A stretch of DNA of 64,000 bases from Thiohalocapsa sp963698775 (GCA_963698775.1 CAVOSE010000009.1:1-64000); one strand, 5' to 3'; positions 1 through 11,009 are shown, counted from the stretch's first letter. Notes: generated by a model from the letters alone, not told the origin. Translations and numbers: made by a program.

Positions 1-75
1 TCTCTCCTCAGATCGATCGAGTCAGGCAGTCGATACGCCACTTCAAGACGACCGGCATCCGGAACCATCACCGAG

Positions 76-137
76 TCGCTCCCATGGAACTCTCCGTGGG
101 AGCGATTTGCAATCGCGACGACGGCCGCGACAATAGG
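76..137. repeat. REP-like hairpin repeat, copy A
   Basis: A hairpin with perfect 9-base arms (76-84 and 97-105, TCGCTCCCA/TGGGAGCGA) is followed by a tail containing TTGCAATCGCGACG. The reverse complement of this block closely matches 49836-49902, where the same tail precedes a CGCTCCCAC/GTGGGAGCG hairpin. A dispersed extragenic palindrome family is the simplest reading. No gene is visible in 1-292. Confidence 0.6.
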
Positions 138-292
138 TCTCGGCGCAGCTCAGCCGCCCTGCCTGAAGCTCGCCCAATTACCAGGGCAGCTTCGGGTCAG
201 GGCCAACCGGGGTGGTCGCGATGCCTTCCCGTGCTACCGAGCAGAGCACTTCGAAGCTCCGCAGCAATCCATCGGTATTCGAGGACAAGACA

Positions 293-1261
293 TCATGACT
301 GCTGACCGGCGATGTCTACGTCGATGTCTGGTGACAGCAGGACCAGATTGTCGATCTTGTATTGTTCTCTTGGCTCTTTGCCGGCGGCGATGGACTCTAG
401 CGCCAACTCTTGGACCGCCCGCAGGGTTAGGGCCGTGCCCCGGCTGTGCGCGAGGAGCTGCAGGCCCTCGACGCCGGGGGTATTAGCAAGTATGCGGATG
501 GTCTTCTTGAGATGCGCGACCGCGTAGTCGGCGGACTCGGTGGTGGTGATGTAGGAAATCAGGAAATTTCCGGTGCTCGACGCCGGCCAGGTGAAGAAGG
601 CGCAGACCTGCTCGCGGCCGAGGAAGTGACAAAGCTCCGCGGCGGTAAAGGCGGCGGTGGCAAAGGTCTCATTGAATCCGTGAACGTAGAGCAAGACCTC
701 CTCCTTCGGGGCCTGCTCAAGGCGCTGCTCGACCTCGCGCTCCAACTCGGCCTTGGCCTCGAAGTGGCGCGCGAGCTCGGCACGGTCGCGGACCACCCTG
801 CCATCGTCCTCCCGATAGACCCGGTAGGGCTCCTCGGGGAACACGCCCAGTTGCCGCACCTGGCTCAGCTCGAGATTGACTTCCCGGGTACGCTCGGCAA
901 GCTGGCTCTGCTCGCGCAAGGTGTTCCAGTCCAACGCCGGCACGATGCTCACCCGGGCAGAGCCGAAGGCGATGTGCCGGGCACGTTCTTGGCCGTAGTT
1001 CAGCGGCCCCTCCGCCGCGTTGTGTGCCTCACGCTCAGCGGCTGTCGGCGGCGCGCGGTCCGTGATGAACAGCAGATCCACATCCGGGCTCTGCCGGGAT
1101 GGGTCGATGCGATCGAACACCGGCTGGCCGCCGGGGTCTTGATAAAGGATGGGCGTCGGCATCAGCTGGCGCGCGCTGGTGGCGCAGCCGCCAATCAGGA
1201 CAGCGGCAAGTGCTACGACGACCCTCTTGGACGGAGTCGCTAACATCGGTCTATTTTGCAT
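293..1261 (-). CDS. DUF900-type alpha/beta hydrolase lipoprotein, C-terminus shortened
   Basis: This 322-residue protein begins with a lipoprotein signal (hydrophobic stretch then LIGGC, residues 21-25), so it should be exported and lipidated. The hydrolase core is clear: VLLYVHGFNETF around residue 190 is the strand before the oxyanion turn, and LLAHSRGT near 269 is a nucleophile-elbow Ser. It matches alpha/beta hydrolases of unknown function (DUF900/COG4782). The frame stops right after LLSPDIDVDI, where family members usually continue through the catalytic His region. The gene may therefore be truncated. The REP-like repeat lies just beyond. The substrate cannot be inferred. Confidence 0.75.
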   Translation of the reverse strand: MQNRPMLATPSKRVVVALAAVLIGGCATSARQLMPTPILYQDPGGQPVFDRIDPSRQSPDVDLLFITDRAPPTAAEREAHNAAEGPLNYGQERARHIAFGSARVSIVPALDWNTLREQSQLAERTREVNLELSQVRQLGVFPEEPYRVYREDDGRVVRDRAELARHFEAKAELEREVEQRLEQAPKEEVLLYVHGFNETFATAAFTAAELCHFLGREQVCAFFTWPASSTGNFLISYITTTESADYAVAHLKKTIRILANTPGVEGLQLLAHSRGTALTLRAVQELALESIAAGKEPREQYKIDNLVLLSPDIDVDIAGQQS

Positions 1262-1437
1262 TCGCTTCGGTCGTTTACGCCGGCGATGCGAGCAGCGTGG
1301 CCCTGCCCGTTGAATGGATCTTCAAGTGTATCGTTGACTGGAGCATCCGCCTGATGCCTCCGCAGCGTAAGAGGCCAACCGAGCCGGGAACCCAAGAACG
1401 ACGTTCGACCGATCGCAGTCACTGATCTAGAGCAGCT

Positions 1438-4400
1438 CTACGTTCGGACACGAAACAGAATCGCATACAGCGTCGGCACCACCACCAGCGTCAGCACCGT
1501 CGCGAAGCCGAGCCCCGCCATCATGGTGATGGCCATGTTGACGAAGAAGACATCGGGCAGCAGCGGGATCAGACCCAGGATGGTGGTGGCCGCCGCCAGT
1601 AATACCGGACGCATGCGGCTGACGCCCGAGTCGAGGATGGCCGGGAACGGCGGCTTGCCGGACTCGATCTGCTGGTCGATCTCCTCGATGAGCACGATGG
1701 CGTTCTTGATCAGCAGCCCGACCAGGGACAGGGCGCCGAGCAGGGACATGAAGTCGAAGGCGGCATCGACGGCGAGCAGACCGGCGGTGATGCCGACCAG
1801 CGCCAGCGGCACCGTGAGCCAGATGATCAGCGGCTGCTTGAGCTTGCCGAACAGCAGGATGCTGACCAGGATCATGATCAGGAACGACGGCGGCAGCGCG
1901 CCGAGCAGGGAGGATTGCGCCTTGGTCTGGTCCTCGTATTCGCCGCCCCAGGACAGGCTGTAGCCCGGTGGCAGGCTGATGGCCTCGATCTGCGGTCGCA
2001 GCTGCTCGAACAGCGGACCGGCCAAGGCGCCTTTGGGATTGCAGGAGGCGATGATGGTCTGCATGCGGTCGCGCCCGCCGATGACCTGATTCTCCCATTC
2101 GGTCTCGAAGCCGCTCACCACCTGGCCGACGGGCACCGCCTTCTGCAGTACCGGGCTCCAGACCTGGATGTCCTGGATGTTGGCGACATCGCCGCGCTCC
2201 GCCTCCGGCGCCCGCAACAGGATCGGCAACAGGCGCTCGCCGTCGCGGTACAGCCCCGCCTGGGTGCCCTCGAAGGCGTATTGCAGCGCGGCGGCGAGGT
2301 CTTCGCGGCTGATCCCGAGCTGTCGGCCGACCTGCTCGTTGAAGATCGGGCGCACTACCTTGACCGGCTCGCGCCAGTCGTCGCGGACCTCCTTGGTGCC
2401 GGGCTCGGCGCGCATGATGGCCTTGGCCTCCCCAGCCAGCTCACGCAGCACCGCCGCGTCCGGTCCATGGAAACGCGCCTCGATCTTGCTGTCGCGGCCG
2501 GGGCCAATCATCATCCGTTTCAGGATGGGGTCGGTCCAATAGAGCTCCTGCTTCAGGAAGGCGTCGACCTGGTCCCAAACGGCATCGATGCGCTCGCGGG
2601 TATCGGTGCGCACGATGATCTGCGCATAGGCCGGGCTCGCCTCCTTGGCGTCGTAGACGAGGGTGAAGCGCTGATGCGGCCCGCCGATGACCGAGGTGGT
2701 CTGCTCCACGCCCTCGAGACCGCGCAGGTACTCCGACACCCGCAGCGTGTCCTCGCGGGTCTTGCGGATGTCCGTGCCCTGGGGCTCCCAGATGTCGACG
2801 AAGAACAGCGGCGTGTTGGAATACGGAAAGAAGGCCTGCTTGACGAAGCCGAAGCCCCAGAGCGAGAGCACGAACAGCCCCACCACGACGCCCATGGTGA
2901 CCCAGCGGAAGCGCAAGGCCGAGCTGACCAGCCCGCGGTAGATGCGAAAAGGGGCCGCGCTGTAGGCATCCTGCTGCTCGCTGCCCGCCTTGCCGGGCTT
3001 GAGCAGCAGGCCGCAGAGCAGCGGCGTGGTGCTGATGGCGGTGATCCAGGACAGGCTGAGCGAGATCAGGATGACGTAGAACAGGGAGCCGGCGAACTCG
3101 CCGGTGCTGTCCTGCGAAAAGCCGATACCGGCGAAGGCGAGGATGCCGATGACGGTCCCGCCCAGCAACGCCCAAATGGTCTTGCCGACCGCCTCGCTGG
3201 CCGCCTCGGGCGCCTTCATGCCGGCGTTCATGCGCACCAGCATGCCTTCGGCGACGACGATGGCGTTGTCGACCAGCATGCCGAGTGCGATCACCAGGGC
3301 GCCCAGGGAGATGCGCTGCAGCTCGATTCCGTACAGGGCCATGATGAACAGCGTGCCGGCCACGGTGATCAGCAGCGTCGCGCCGATGATGAGGCCGACG
3401 CGCAGGCCCATGAACAGCAGCAGCACCACCAGCACGATGACCACCGCCTGGCCGACGCTGACGATGAAGCCGTTGACCGATTCATCGACCTCCTTGGGCT
3501 GGTCGTAGACCGCGCTCAACGCCATGCCGATGGGGACGTCGCCCTGCAGCTCGGCCAGGCGCCGGTCCACCGCCTCGCCGACCGCGACCACGTTCTGACC
3601 CGCTTGGAGGGAAATGCCCAGGGCCAGCGCCGGCCGGCCGTCGCTGTAATAGTATTTGCCCGTGACCTCCTGGTAGGCGCGCTGGATCTCGGCGATATCG
3701 CTCAGACGCACCAGCTTCTTGTCGTCCGATGCGATCAGCACGTCGCCGATGGACTGCACCGAGCTCGACTCGCCGGTCGGCCAGATGCGCAGGTACTCGT
3801 CGCCCACCGCCACGTTGCCGGCGTCGGCCACCACGTTCTGCGACTTGAGCACGCTGGCGATGCGCTCCACCGGGATGCCGAGCTCGCCCAGGCGGGCGCG
3901 CGAGATGGTCAGGTAGGCCACCTCCTGCTGCGCGCCGTCGATGACGATCTTGCGCACCCCGGGGACCAGGATCAGCTGTTTCTTCAGGTCATCGGCCGTA
4001 TCCCAGAGATCGCGCCAGCTGTAGCCCTCGCCGCCCAAGGTCACGTAGATGCCGTAGACGTCGGCAAAGCTGTCGACAATGATCGGGGCCTGGGCGCCGG
4101 GCGGCAGCTCATGCTGCATGTCGGCGATCTTGCGCCTGAGCTCATCGTAGATGTTCGGAAAGTCCGGCCCGCGATACTTGTCCTGGAATTCGACGGTGAT
4201 GTCGGACATTCCGGGCCGCGAAATGGACTTCTTGATCCATTTCACCTGCTCCATGAGCTGGAGCGCCTCTTCGATGTGGTAGGTCACCTCGTCCTGGACC
4301 TGCTGCGCCGAGGCCCCGGGGTAATAGGTGATGACCTTGGCCACCTTGACGGTGAAGGCCGGGTCCTCCAGCTTGCCCATGCCCTGGAAGCCCCAGAGCC

Positions 4401-4474
4401 CGCCGCCGATCAGGATGATGACCAGCAGCCATGAAATCACGGGGCTCCTGAACCGAGTATTCGCCGATATTCAC
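1438..4474 (-). CDS. RND efflux pump inner-membrane permease (AcrB/MexF-like), frameshift at the start
   Basis: A proton-driven resistance-nodulation-division permease of about 1010 residues, the usual length. It shows the two six-helix repeats, the transmembrane-4 segment with charged residues (GALVIALGMLVDNAIVVAEG), porter domains and the second repeat GLLIKNAIVLIEEID near the C-terminus. The open frame starts at GTG 4440 with VISWLLVII, but family members begin MNIxEYSxxxP before this. That start (GTG 4474, NIGEYSV) is present in the neighbouring frame. One extra base near 4445-4452 separates them. The membrane fusion protein gene ends 20 bases upstream, so the two form an operon. Either a sequencing error or a recent lesion. 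Confidence 0.85.
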
Positions 4475-4493
4475 GATTCTAGGCTGTCCCCGA

Positions 4494-5675
4494 TCAGGAT
4501 GCGGGCGGGGCCGAGGCGGGAACCGGCGATTCGCTCGGCAGCTCGCCGGGCCGCGGCTCGGCCTCCTCGCGCTCGGGCAGCAGGCGCACCTGCATGCCCT
4601 CGGCGAGGTAGCCGACACCGGCGGTCACCACCCGGCTGCCGGGGGTGAGGCCGCCCATGACCGCGATCGACCGGCCCGCCAAGCGACCGACCTCCACCGG
4701 CGTCTCTGTGCACCGTCATCTCGGTCTCGTCGACCACCCAGACGAAGGGCTGGAGCGATTCGTCGGCGGTCACGGCCGCGGCGGGCAGGTAGAAGACCGT
4801 GTTGGCCGTCGCGACCTTGCTCAGATCCGCGGTCACCGTCGCGGTCATGCCGGGGAGGACCAGGAAGTCCTTCGGGGCCGGCATGGTAAAGCTGACCTCG
4901 AAGGTCTGGGTCTTGGGATCGGCGCGGGTCGCGACCTCGCGAAGGGTCAAATCAAACTCCCTGCCCGGGCGGTTGTCGAAGCTGGCCGTGACCGGTACCC
5001 GTCCGGCCTCCGGCTGGCCGCTTCCCGGGGGCCGGATACTGAGCATGATGTTCTCCGGCACGTCGATCCGGACCTCGAGCTGCGTGCTGTCCTGCAGCGC
5101 CAGCACCGGCTGCTTGGCCTGGACCTCTTCGAAACGCTGCACGTAGCGCTTGGCGACGGTGGCGGGGAAGGAGGCCGTCAGCCTGGTGTAGGAGAGGTCC
5201 TGCTTGGCCTGCTCGAGGGCGGCCTGTGCGCTCTTGAACTGGGCCTCCTTCTCGTCGAAGTCCGTGCGCGAGATAAAGTCCTTTTCGACCAGTTCCTGCG
5301 CGCGCTTGAAGTCGTTTTCGGCGCGGTCGAAGCTGGCCTGGGCGTCCTTGACCGCGATCTCGAAGTCGGTCGGGTCCAGGGCCACGAGCAGCTGCCCCTG
5401 CTCGACCAGGTCACCCTCTTTCACCGGCAGTTCCGCGATGGTGCCCGGTACGCGGAAGGCGACCTCGGCCTTGTTCAGCGCATCGATGCGCCCCGGGAAG
5501 CGGCGCACTCCGCCGATATCGGGTGCTTCGACCACGACGGTCTTGACCGGTCGTGGTGTTTCCGCCGGACCGGCTCCTCGCTCTTGGAGCAGCCAACGAG
5601 TAAAGGGACAAGCACCATCCATGCAGCAAGGCATAGGGATTGGCGACGACAAAGAGGGAAAAGTTGCTGATACAC
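4494..5675 (-). pseudogene. RND membrane fusion protein (lipoprotein), two frameshifts
   Basis: The periplasmic adaptor of the adjacent RND permease. The start at 5675 encodes a lipoprotein signal (AAWMVLVPLLVGC). The frame is lost near 5560-5566 (one base missing) and resumes with TPRPVKTVVVEAPDIGG. It then runs through the biotinyl-lipoyl half-motifs, an alpha-hairpin (EKDFISRTDFDEKEAQFKSA), beta-barrel and proximal domains to WVVDETEMTVHR. One extra base near 4710 shifts it again, and the true C-terminus (EVGRLAGRSIAVMGGLTPG onward) is in a third frame ending at 4494. Reassembled, it is a normal length of about 390 residues. As written the gene is broken, though the intact remainder suggests indel errors rather than old decay. 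Confidence 0.8.
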
Positions 5676-5684
5676 GGAGATAAC

Positions 5685-6785
5685 CTAGTTGTCGGCTGCG
5701 GGCGCGGCGGACGCTTGCACGTTCGCCCGATCCCAGCCTCTCTCGGGGGAAAATACGCGTCGAGGACGTAGAGCGCCACCAGCGGCGTAGATCGCCGCCA
5801 TGCCGAGCTCGCCCAAGCGGTCGGCGAAGTTGGCGCCGCCTTCGTCGCTGAAGGGGATGATCGATTCGCCGTAGAGGATCATCACCACGCTCAGAGCGAA
5901 TCCGGCCAGCGGCGCCCAGGGCGCATCGGACGTGATCATGCGGGCGAGGACCAGCACGACGGCCAGCGTCATCGTCGCAACGAACGGAAAGTGCGGCGCC
6001 ATGACGGTGAGCTGGTACATGACCAAGGTTAGCAGACCTGCCGCGACATTGGCCGCGAGGATGCCCTTGGTGACGGTAAGACCACGCGCCAGGTTGGCGC
6101 TGTAGGCGTAGATGGCGATGTAGATGGGTGTGTGGACGTTGGTCCAGCCGAAGCTGAAGTAGGCGACCGCGTAGGAGCCGGTGATTGCCGTCAGGATCCA
6201 GGCACGCCGGGTCACCTCGGCCGCCGGCAAGACCGGCTTCGGCGCCGGCGCCGGCTCCGTTGGCAGTGGCGGAATCAGGGCGAACAGGAGCAGCGTCACC
6301 GCCAGCGAGATGCCGATGTTGCCGACGAACGAGCCGGCGACATCCCGCGTGATCTCGACCGTGGTGTTCGCGACCATCGGCACCAGCATCAAGCCGACCA
6401 GCAGCAGGATCATCACCAAGGACGAGCCACCGTGCAGACCGGAGCGGAAGGTCCAGAACAGCGCGGGGAAGAGCGCGATCAGAAAGAGCGCCGGGTAGGC
6501 TTGCGACACGCCTCCCGCCACCAGGCACAGGGCCATGATCAGGAACGTCACCAGGAGGATGCCGACCGCCGCGCGCGGGGTCGGCGCCCTCGGCGCCTGC
6601 AGCAAGGGCGCGGTGAAGATGGGCGCCAGATAGGCCAGCGTCCAGTCGTAGGCCAGCGCGATGACGAAGGTGAGGGTCACGCCGAGGCCGAGCCGCAGCG
6701 CGCGGCGATCCCAGGTGCGCCGCGCGCTGGCCTGGTCGTCCGCCGGCTCAGGGAGCCCGGTCTCAGTAGACGGCTCAGTAGGCAT
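5685..6785 (-). CDS. DUF2955 inner-membrane protein of an efflux pair
   Basis: A 366-residue polytopic membrane protein with about ten hydrophobic segments in two repeats, matching the DUF2955 family, whose genes usually sit beside an HlyD-type adaptor as here. The start overlaps the end of the HlyD gene by 11 bases, consistent with translational coupling. The last ~30 residues look odd. Shifting one base near 5778 would give ALYVLDAYFPPRE, a more plausible membrane-protein ending, so a frameshift may affect the C-terminus. It is likely the inner-membrane part of an aromatic-compound exporter resembling the AaeAB or fusaric-acid types, but the substrate is unknown. Confidence 0.75.
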   Translation of the reverse strand: MPTEPSTETGLPEPADDQASARRTWDRRALRLGLGVTLTFVIALAYDWTLAYLAPIFTAPLLQAPRAPTPRAAVGILLVTFLIMALCLVAGGVSQAYPALFLIALFPALFWTFRSGLHGGSSLVMILLLVGLMLVPMVANTTVEITRDVAGSFVGNIGISLAVTLLLFALIPPLPTEPAPAPKPVLPAAEVTRRAWILTAITGSYAVAYFSFGWTNVHTPIYIAIYAYSANLARGLTVTKGILAANVAAGLLTLVMYQLTVMAPHFPFVATMTLAVVLVLARMITSDAPWAPLAGFALSVVMILYGESIIPFSDEGGANFADRLGELGMAAIYAAGGALRPRRVFSPERGWDRANVQASAAPAADN

Positions 6786-7837
6786 AGGAGAGCCAGCTGA
6801 TCAGCCTGATCCAGACCGCGCCCAAGGCGTTCAGGAACCCGTTGTCGCCGGTGTAGACGATGACATTGGCCTGGCCGTTGAGATTGCGCCGGATGTCCGC
6901 GTTCTCGCTGCCGATCTCATAGCCCAGCATGCGGATGCGCACCGGAAACCGCTGCGGGTCGCGCAGCCAGGCCTGCTCCTTCGGTACGCTCGGCAGGCTG
7001 CCTGGCGAGTCTGGGCCGACCGACGCGGCATTGGTGATGCTGCTGACCTCGCCCTTGAAGATCCGGCCCGGATAGAGGTCCAGCACCATGTCCACCGGAT
7101 CGCCGACGGACACCCGCGCCAGGTTGTTCTCGGTCAGATAGGCCTCGACCCAGACATCGTCGAAGGACACGAGGTTCATCAGCGCCTGGCCCGCCTTCGC
7201 GAAGGTGCCCTCGCCGATCGTCAGATCGACCACGACACCGCGCGAGGGCGCGTGCAGCTCGGTCCATTCCAGATCGAGCTCCGCCTCACCGAGCTGGGCG
7301 ATGGCGGAGCGGATCTCGGCGTTGTCCGTGCCCTGATCACCCAGCTGTTGGCGCGCCTTTTCGAGATCCGCCCGCGCCCCGGCCACCTTGCTCTCGGCGG
7401 CGGCCAGGTCGGCGCGCATGTCGTCGGCCTTGGCCTTGGCGACCAGGCCCTTCTGCTCCAGCTCGAAGATGCGCGCGCTCTGGACCTTCACGTTCTCAAG
7501 GTTGATCTCGGCCTGGGTGAGGTTGGCCTGGGCGACCTCGACCTGGGACGAACTGGCCCCGACGGACTGGGTCGCGGATTGCAGCGCGGAACGCGCCTTC
7601 TCCACCTCCAGCGCGAAGGGGCGCTGATCGATCCGGGCGAGCAGGTCGCCGCCTTCGACGAGCTGCGCGTTGGTCACCGCCAAGCGCCGCGACATAGCCC
7701 GAGACCTGCGGCACCACCTCGATCACGATCGCCTTGACCCGCGCGAGCGACGTGTAGGGCGTGATGCGGTCGGCGAACAGGTACCAGACGAACAGCAGCA
7801 GTGCCAGGAGGGTGACAAGTCTTGTGGTCGTTTTCAT
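6775..7837 (-). pseudogene. HlyD-family membrane fusion protein, frameshifted near the N-terminus
   Basis: The adaptor partner of the DUF2955 protein. The ATG at 7837 opens an N-terminal membrane anchor (VTLLALLLFVWYLFAD) followed by VIEVVPQVSGYVAAL, the first lipoyl half. One extra base near 7683 breaks the frame, and the rest (AVTNAQLVEGGDLLARID onward) continues in the next frame to 6775. That part includes a coiled-coil hairpin (ARSALQSATQSVGASSSQ through LEKARQQLGDQ) and a barrel domain with HAPSRGVVVDLTIGEGTF. The total would be about 353 residues, normal for the family. Apart from the single indel the gene is well preserved. Confidence 0.8.
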
Positions 7838-7966
7838 CAGTTGGCCTGCCATGCGTGTGTGATTGTTTCAGGTCTCGTCTGCATCCGGCAGAGAAATCGA
7901 GGTGGCGAAGGTGACTCGGCTGGGATCGGAATGCGGCCCCCCGGCGCAGCGCTTCGGTGCGGGCCG

Positions 7967-8320
7967 TCAGTCGACATCGGCGTCCGCAATCTTGATGTCG
8001 CGACTGAGGCGCTGGCCGCGGATCGCCGTGGCGACCGCCTTGCTGGCAACGGCGACATAGAGGCCGGTCGCGACAATGCCGACAATCGCCGACGCGATGC
8101 TGGCAATCCTGCCCAGTGTCGTCACCGGCGTCATGTCGCCGTAGCCCACGGTCAGTCCGGTGATCAAGGTGAAATAGGCGGCGTCCCCCAGGGTCCAGTC
8201 TTCCGCCCAGGCCAGCGTGAGCCCCAACAGCATCAGGAGCAGGCACAGGAACACGAAGACGTACCGAACGAAGCGGGCGATCACATAAAAATTGTTTACG
8301 AACAGCAATAGATCGCGCAT
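7967..8320 (-). CDS. Small two-helix potassium channel
   Basis: A 117-residue protein with one long N-terminal hydrophobic helix, a pore helix and the selectivity filter TVGYGD at about residues 57-62, then a second helix (ASIASAIVGIVATGLYVAVAS). This is the minimal Ion_trans_2 channel layout with no cytosolic ligand-binding domain. The start was placed at the ATG at 8320 because the filter-to-start distance then fits the family and the upstream residues are charged and atypical. It lies between the efflux genes and a rhodanese gene with no evident functional link. Confidence 0.8.
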   Translation of the reverse strand: MRDLLLFVNNFYVIARFVRYVFVFLCLLLMLLGLTLAWAEDWTLGDAAYFTLITGLTVGYGDMTPVTTLGRIASIASAIVGIVATGLYVAVASKAVATAIRGQRLSRDIKIADADVD

Positions 8321-8492
8321 CGTTTTGCAGCCCTCGCTACCGAGACCAGCGACGAGCCCTGAATGGGCGCGTCCTTGTCCCAGCCTAGTTCGCCGCACCC
8401 TTGTCCTTGCCTATTTCGTCGCTCCCTCGCCACGCAATGCGGCCAGGCGCTGGGCCGTCAGCGCGGCCCATTTGTCGAACGCGTTTTTCGCG

Positions 8493-9089
8493 CTATTGCT
8501 TATGCTCTGATGCATACTCTTCAAGGATGAGTTTTTCCGGATCGATGTCATAGACCCAGGGGGCCGAGTTCTTCCAACCGTTCCTCATCCGCTTACCGTC
8601 AAAGACGCTGCCGGGATCCTTGACCTTGTCGCCTTCAAATCCGTCAGTGACCGTGTAGACGTTCTCGAAGCCGGCAGCCGCCAACAGTTCGACCGCCTTG
8701 GCGCTGCGGTCGCCTGAGCGGCAAATGAGCAGCACGGTGTCGGTTTTCCCCGCTAATTCTTTCACCTGCTTGACAAAATCCGCGTTCATCTTCGGGCCGT
8801 ATTCGGTCTTGCCGTCCTTCCTCTGATAGGTGACAAAGGCGAAGGGGATGTTCCATGCCATCTCCGGGTGACCGACAAAGGCGTATTCTTCCGGGGTCCG
8901 CACGTCGATGATCGTCACTTTCTCAGGTGCGGCCTTCCACTGTTCGTAGGCCTGCGCGGCATTCATGTAGAGACCGAGGGTCGTCTGTTTGCGTTCGGGA
9001 ACCTGCTGTTCTTCGGGCGCAGAGAGGATCGTTGTAGAAGCGAGTAGGAAGGTCGCTGCAACGACACTCGAAAGCCACCTTGGATTCAT
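8493..9089 (-). CDS. Exported rhodanese-like domain protein
   Basis: A 198-residue protein with a Sec signal (VVAATFLLASTTILSA) and a single rhodanese domain. VTIIDVRTPEEYAFVGHPEMA is the first CH2 motif, and LLICRSGDRSAKA near residue 120 carries the active-site Cys in a six-residue loop (CRSGDR). Periplasmic rhodaneses transfer sulfane sulfur to thiols or bind sulfur in sulfur-oxidising bacteria. The exact acceptor cannot be told from sequence. It is divergent from the downstream AraC-type regulator, with about 280 bases between. Confidence 0.85.
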   Translation of the reverse strand: MNPRWLSSVVAATFLLASTTILSAPEEQQVPERKQTTLGLYMNAAQAYEQWKAAPEKVTIIDVRTPEEYAFVGHPEMAWNIPFAFVTYQRKDGKTEYGPKMNADFVKQVKELAGKTDTVLLICRSGDRSAKAVELLAAAGFENVYTVTDGFEGDKVKDPGSVFDGKRMRNGWKNSAPWVYDIDPEKLILEEYASEHKQ

Positions 9090-9367
9090 CGTCGACTCCT
9101 CTCATTGATCGGGGCGCAGTTCCGGGCCCAATTCGGGATTCAGTGCGTTGCGGCGGCGTCACTCGGCCCCTCAACGTCACTGTGGGTGTCATGTCGAAGT
9201 CGGTCGGCTGGACGGAGACCTCCACCAACGCGCATAGATCGACGGTAGCGTAGGACTCTAACACGGCGCTTGCCGTCGTACTGGACATATCAAGACACAC
9301 GATGGGCATTTCCGGACAGAAACGCCTAGAATGTCGAAGGAGACAAAGCAGTGGACACGCCGTAACC

Positions 9368-10417
9368 ATGGCCCGACGCAGAGCAGAACCCACGCACCCG
9401 GAAACCGAGCTGCGTATCGGCGCCACCATGGCACTGCCGGCGGTTCTCCGGAGCCTGGGTGCGAATCCGGCTGAGGTACTGGCCGGGGCGGGGTTCGACC
9501 TGGGCCTGTTCGATGATCCCGACAATCGGATTTCCTACGCGGCGCGCAGCCGTCTGTTGGCGCACTGCGTCGACAGCACCGGCTGCCAGCATCTGGGGCT
9601 GCTGGTCGGCCAGCAGGCCGGTCTGCATTCCCTGGGGTTGATGGGCCTGCTGGTGAAATACTCGCCAGACGTGGGGACGGCCCTCAGGAGTCTCGTGCGC
9701 TTTCTGCATCTCCACGTCCGCGGCGCGGTGGCGCACCTGGAGCTGGACGGCGATCTGGCGATGCTGAGGTACGAGATCTATCAATCCGGCACGGTGGCGA
9801 CCGATCAGATCGGCGACGGTGCCGTTGCTGCCATGTTCAACATCCTGCGCACGCTGTGCGGCCCGGACTGGAAGCCGACCGAGGTCCGGTTCGCTCACCG
9901 CGAGCCGGAGGACGTCCGTCCGTTTCGCAGTTTTCTCGGGGCTCCGTTGTTCTTCGACACCGCGCTGAACGCGGTGGTGTTCCCAGCCGACTGGTTGAAT
10001 CACCCTTTGCCAGGGGCCGATCCCGATCTACGCCGCTTGCTGCAGGCGCAGATCGATGCGCTCGAGGCCGAATACGGCGACGACTTGCCCGGGCAAGTGC
10101 GGCGCGTGTTGCGGACGGCATTGCTGATGGATCAGGCCAGGTCGGACCAGGTCGCGAAGCTCTTCTCGATACACAGCCGCACGCTCAGCCGTCGCTTGAA
10201 TGCCTGCGGCACGAGCTTTCAGGAACTCCTGGACGAGGGGCGCTTCGAGATCGCCCGGCAGATGCTCGAAGACACCCGGATGGAGGTGCACCAAATCGCC
10301 GAGACACTCGACTACGCCGACGCGAGTGCCTTCACGCGCGCATTCCGGCGCTGGAGCGGTAGCACGCCTGGCCAATGGCGGAAGAATCGCAAGGCTGCGA
10401 GATTGCGCGGGAAGTAA
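9368..10417 (+). CDS. AraC-family transcriptional regulator (OruR-like N-terminal domain)
   Basis: An N-terminal ligand-sensing domain of the Arabinose_bd type (LPAVLRSLGANPAEVLAGAGF through the HLGLLVGQQAG region) is joined to a C-terminal AraC double helix-turn-helix. The second motif is IAETLDYADASAFTRAFRRW, followed by GSTPGQWRK. The ATG at 9368 was preferred over an in-frame ATG at 9302 because the family usually starts close to the LRIGATMALPAV segment. It yields about 349 residues. The effector and target are unknown. The divergent rhodanese gene is the obvious candidate target. Confidence 0.85.
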   Translation: MARRRAEPTHPETELRIGATMALPAVLRSLGANPAEVLAGAGFDLGLFDDPDNRISYAARSRLLAHCVDSTGCQHLGLLVGQQAGLHSLGLMGLLVKYSPDVGTALRSLVRFLHLHVRGAVAHLELDGDLAMLRYEIYQSGTVATDQIGDGAVAAMFNILRTLCGPDWKPTEVRFAHREPEDVRPFRSFLGAPLFFDTALNAVVFPADWLNHPLPGADPDLRRLLQAQIDALEAEYGDDLPGQVRRVLRTALLMDQARSDQVAKLFSIHSRTLSRRLNACGTSFQELLDEGRFEIARQMLEDTRMEVHQIAETLDYADASAFTRAFRRWSGSTPGQWRKNRKAARLRGK

Positions 10418-10540
10418 TGTACCGAAGCGCATGTGGGAAAATGCGATTCAGGAAACGTCCGAACGCTTGGTAACAAATTCGAGGTCCGCTTAACGTCGTT
10501 TAGCGGTCGCCCGCGGCGAACGGGTGAATGTCCGGAGTTG

Positions 10541-11009
10541 GCCGTTATGTAGAGTTCACATTTATGTAGAGCTTCGATCCCGCGGCATGGTAAGCAATTG
10601 GCATCGTTGGTTTTTAGCGGGTGTTGGCTACGATTAGCTCAACATAAGTTTCCGGTCTTCCGGCGTGCCATCCTCACACGGTGCGGTACTCCGCCGCCGT
10701 CGACAGCCGTGCATATGCTGCACTCCCAGTCGCCTTGGGCGTGTTCGCGCTCTGACTGGGGCATGAGAGCACGACAACTCCGCGCCGCTATGTCGAGGCC
10801 CCATCTGACGATGAAGCCAACCGCTTCTACCCGCCTCCAGGAGGCCGCACGCGCATCGGCGCGCTCCAGGCCGGCTGACGAGCTGATGCGCTTTCTTCGG
10901 AACCTGTTAACTATGTAGAGCCACGATTGCGCCGATGCCCGCCAGCCGCGGCATCCGCGCGACAACTCAACATAAATGCGACCTCTACATAATGCCCATT
11001 ATGTAGAGC
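10541..11009. repeat. Cluster of TTATGTAGAG / CTCAACATAA half-sites
   Basis: Within about 470 bases the decamer TTATGTAGAG or its partner CTCAACATAA recurs near 10546, 10562, 10637, 10912 and 10968. The block ends at a perfect 12-base inverted repeat (CTCTACATAATG at 10983-10994, CATTATGTAGAG at 10997-11008). No convincing gene lies between; the open frames there have no family resemblance I can recognise. The pattern suggests recombinase or transposase recognition sites rather than coding DNA. Confidence 0.6.

Noticed and set aside
1915..4434. Long plus-strand open frame (839 codons) antisense to the RND permease
   Set aside because: His/Asp/Leu/Gln-rich composition typical of antisense frames in GC-rich genes; the permease on the other strand is unmistakable. 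The same applies to 28162-29889 (antisense to hoxF) and 45990-47456.
8397..8518. About 33-codon minus-strand ORF (MHQSISNSAKNAFDKWAALT onward) overlapping the rhodanese stop
   Set aside because: It reads smoothly but has no ribosome site of its own and no recognised homologue; too short to support.
10598..10965. Two overlapping ~106-codon ORFs on opposite strands between half-sites
   Set aside because: Neither has a credible start context or known motifs; the region is better explained as repeat DNA.
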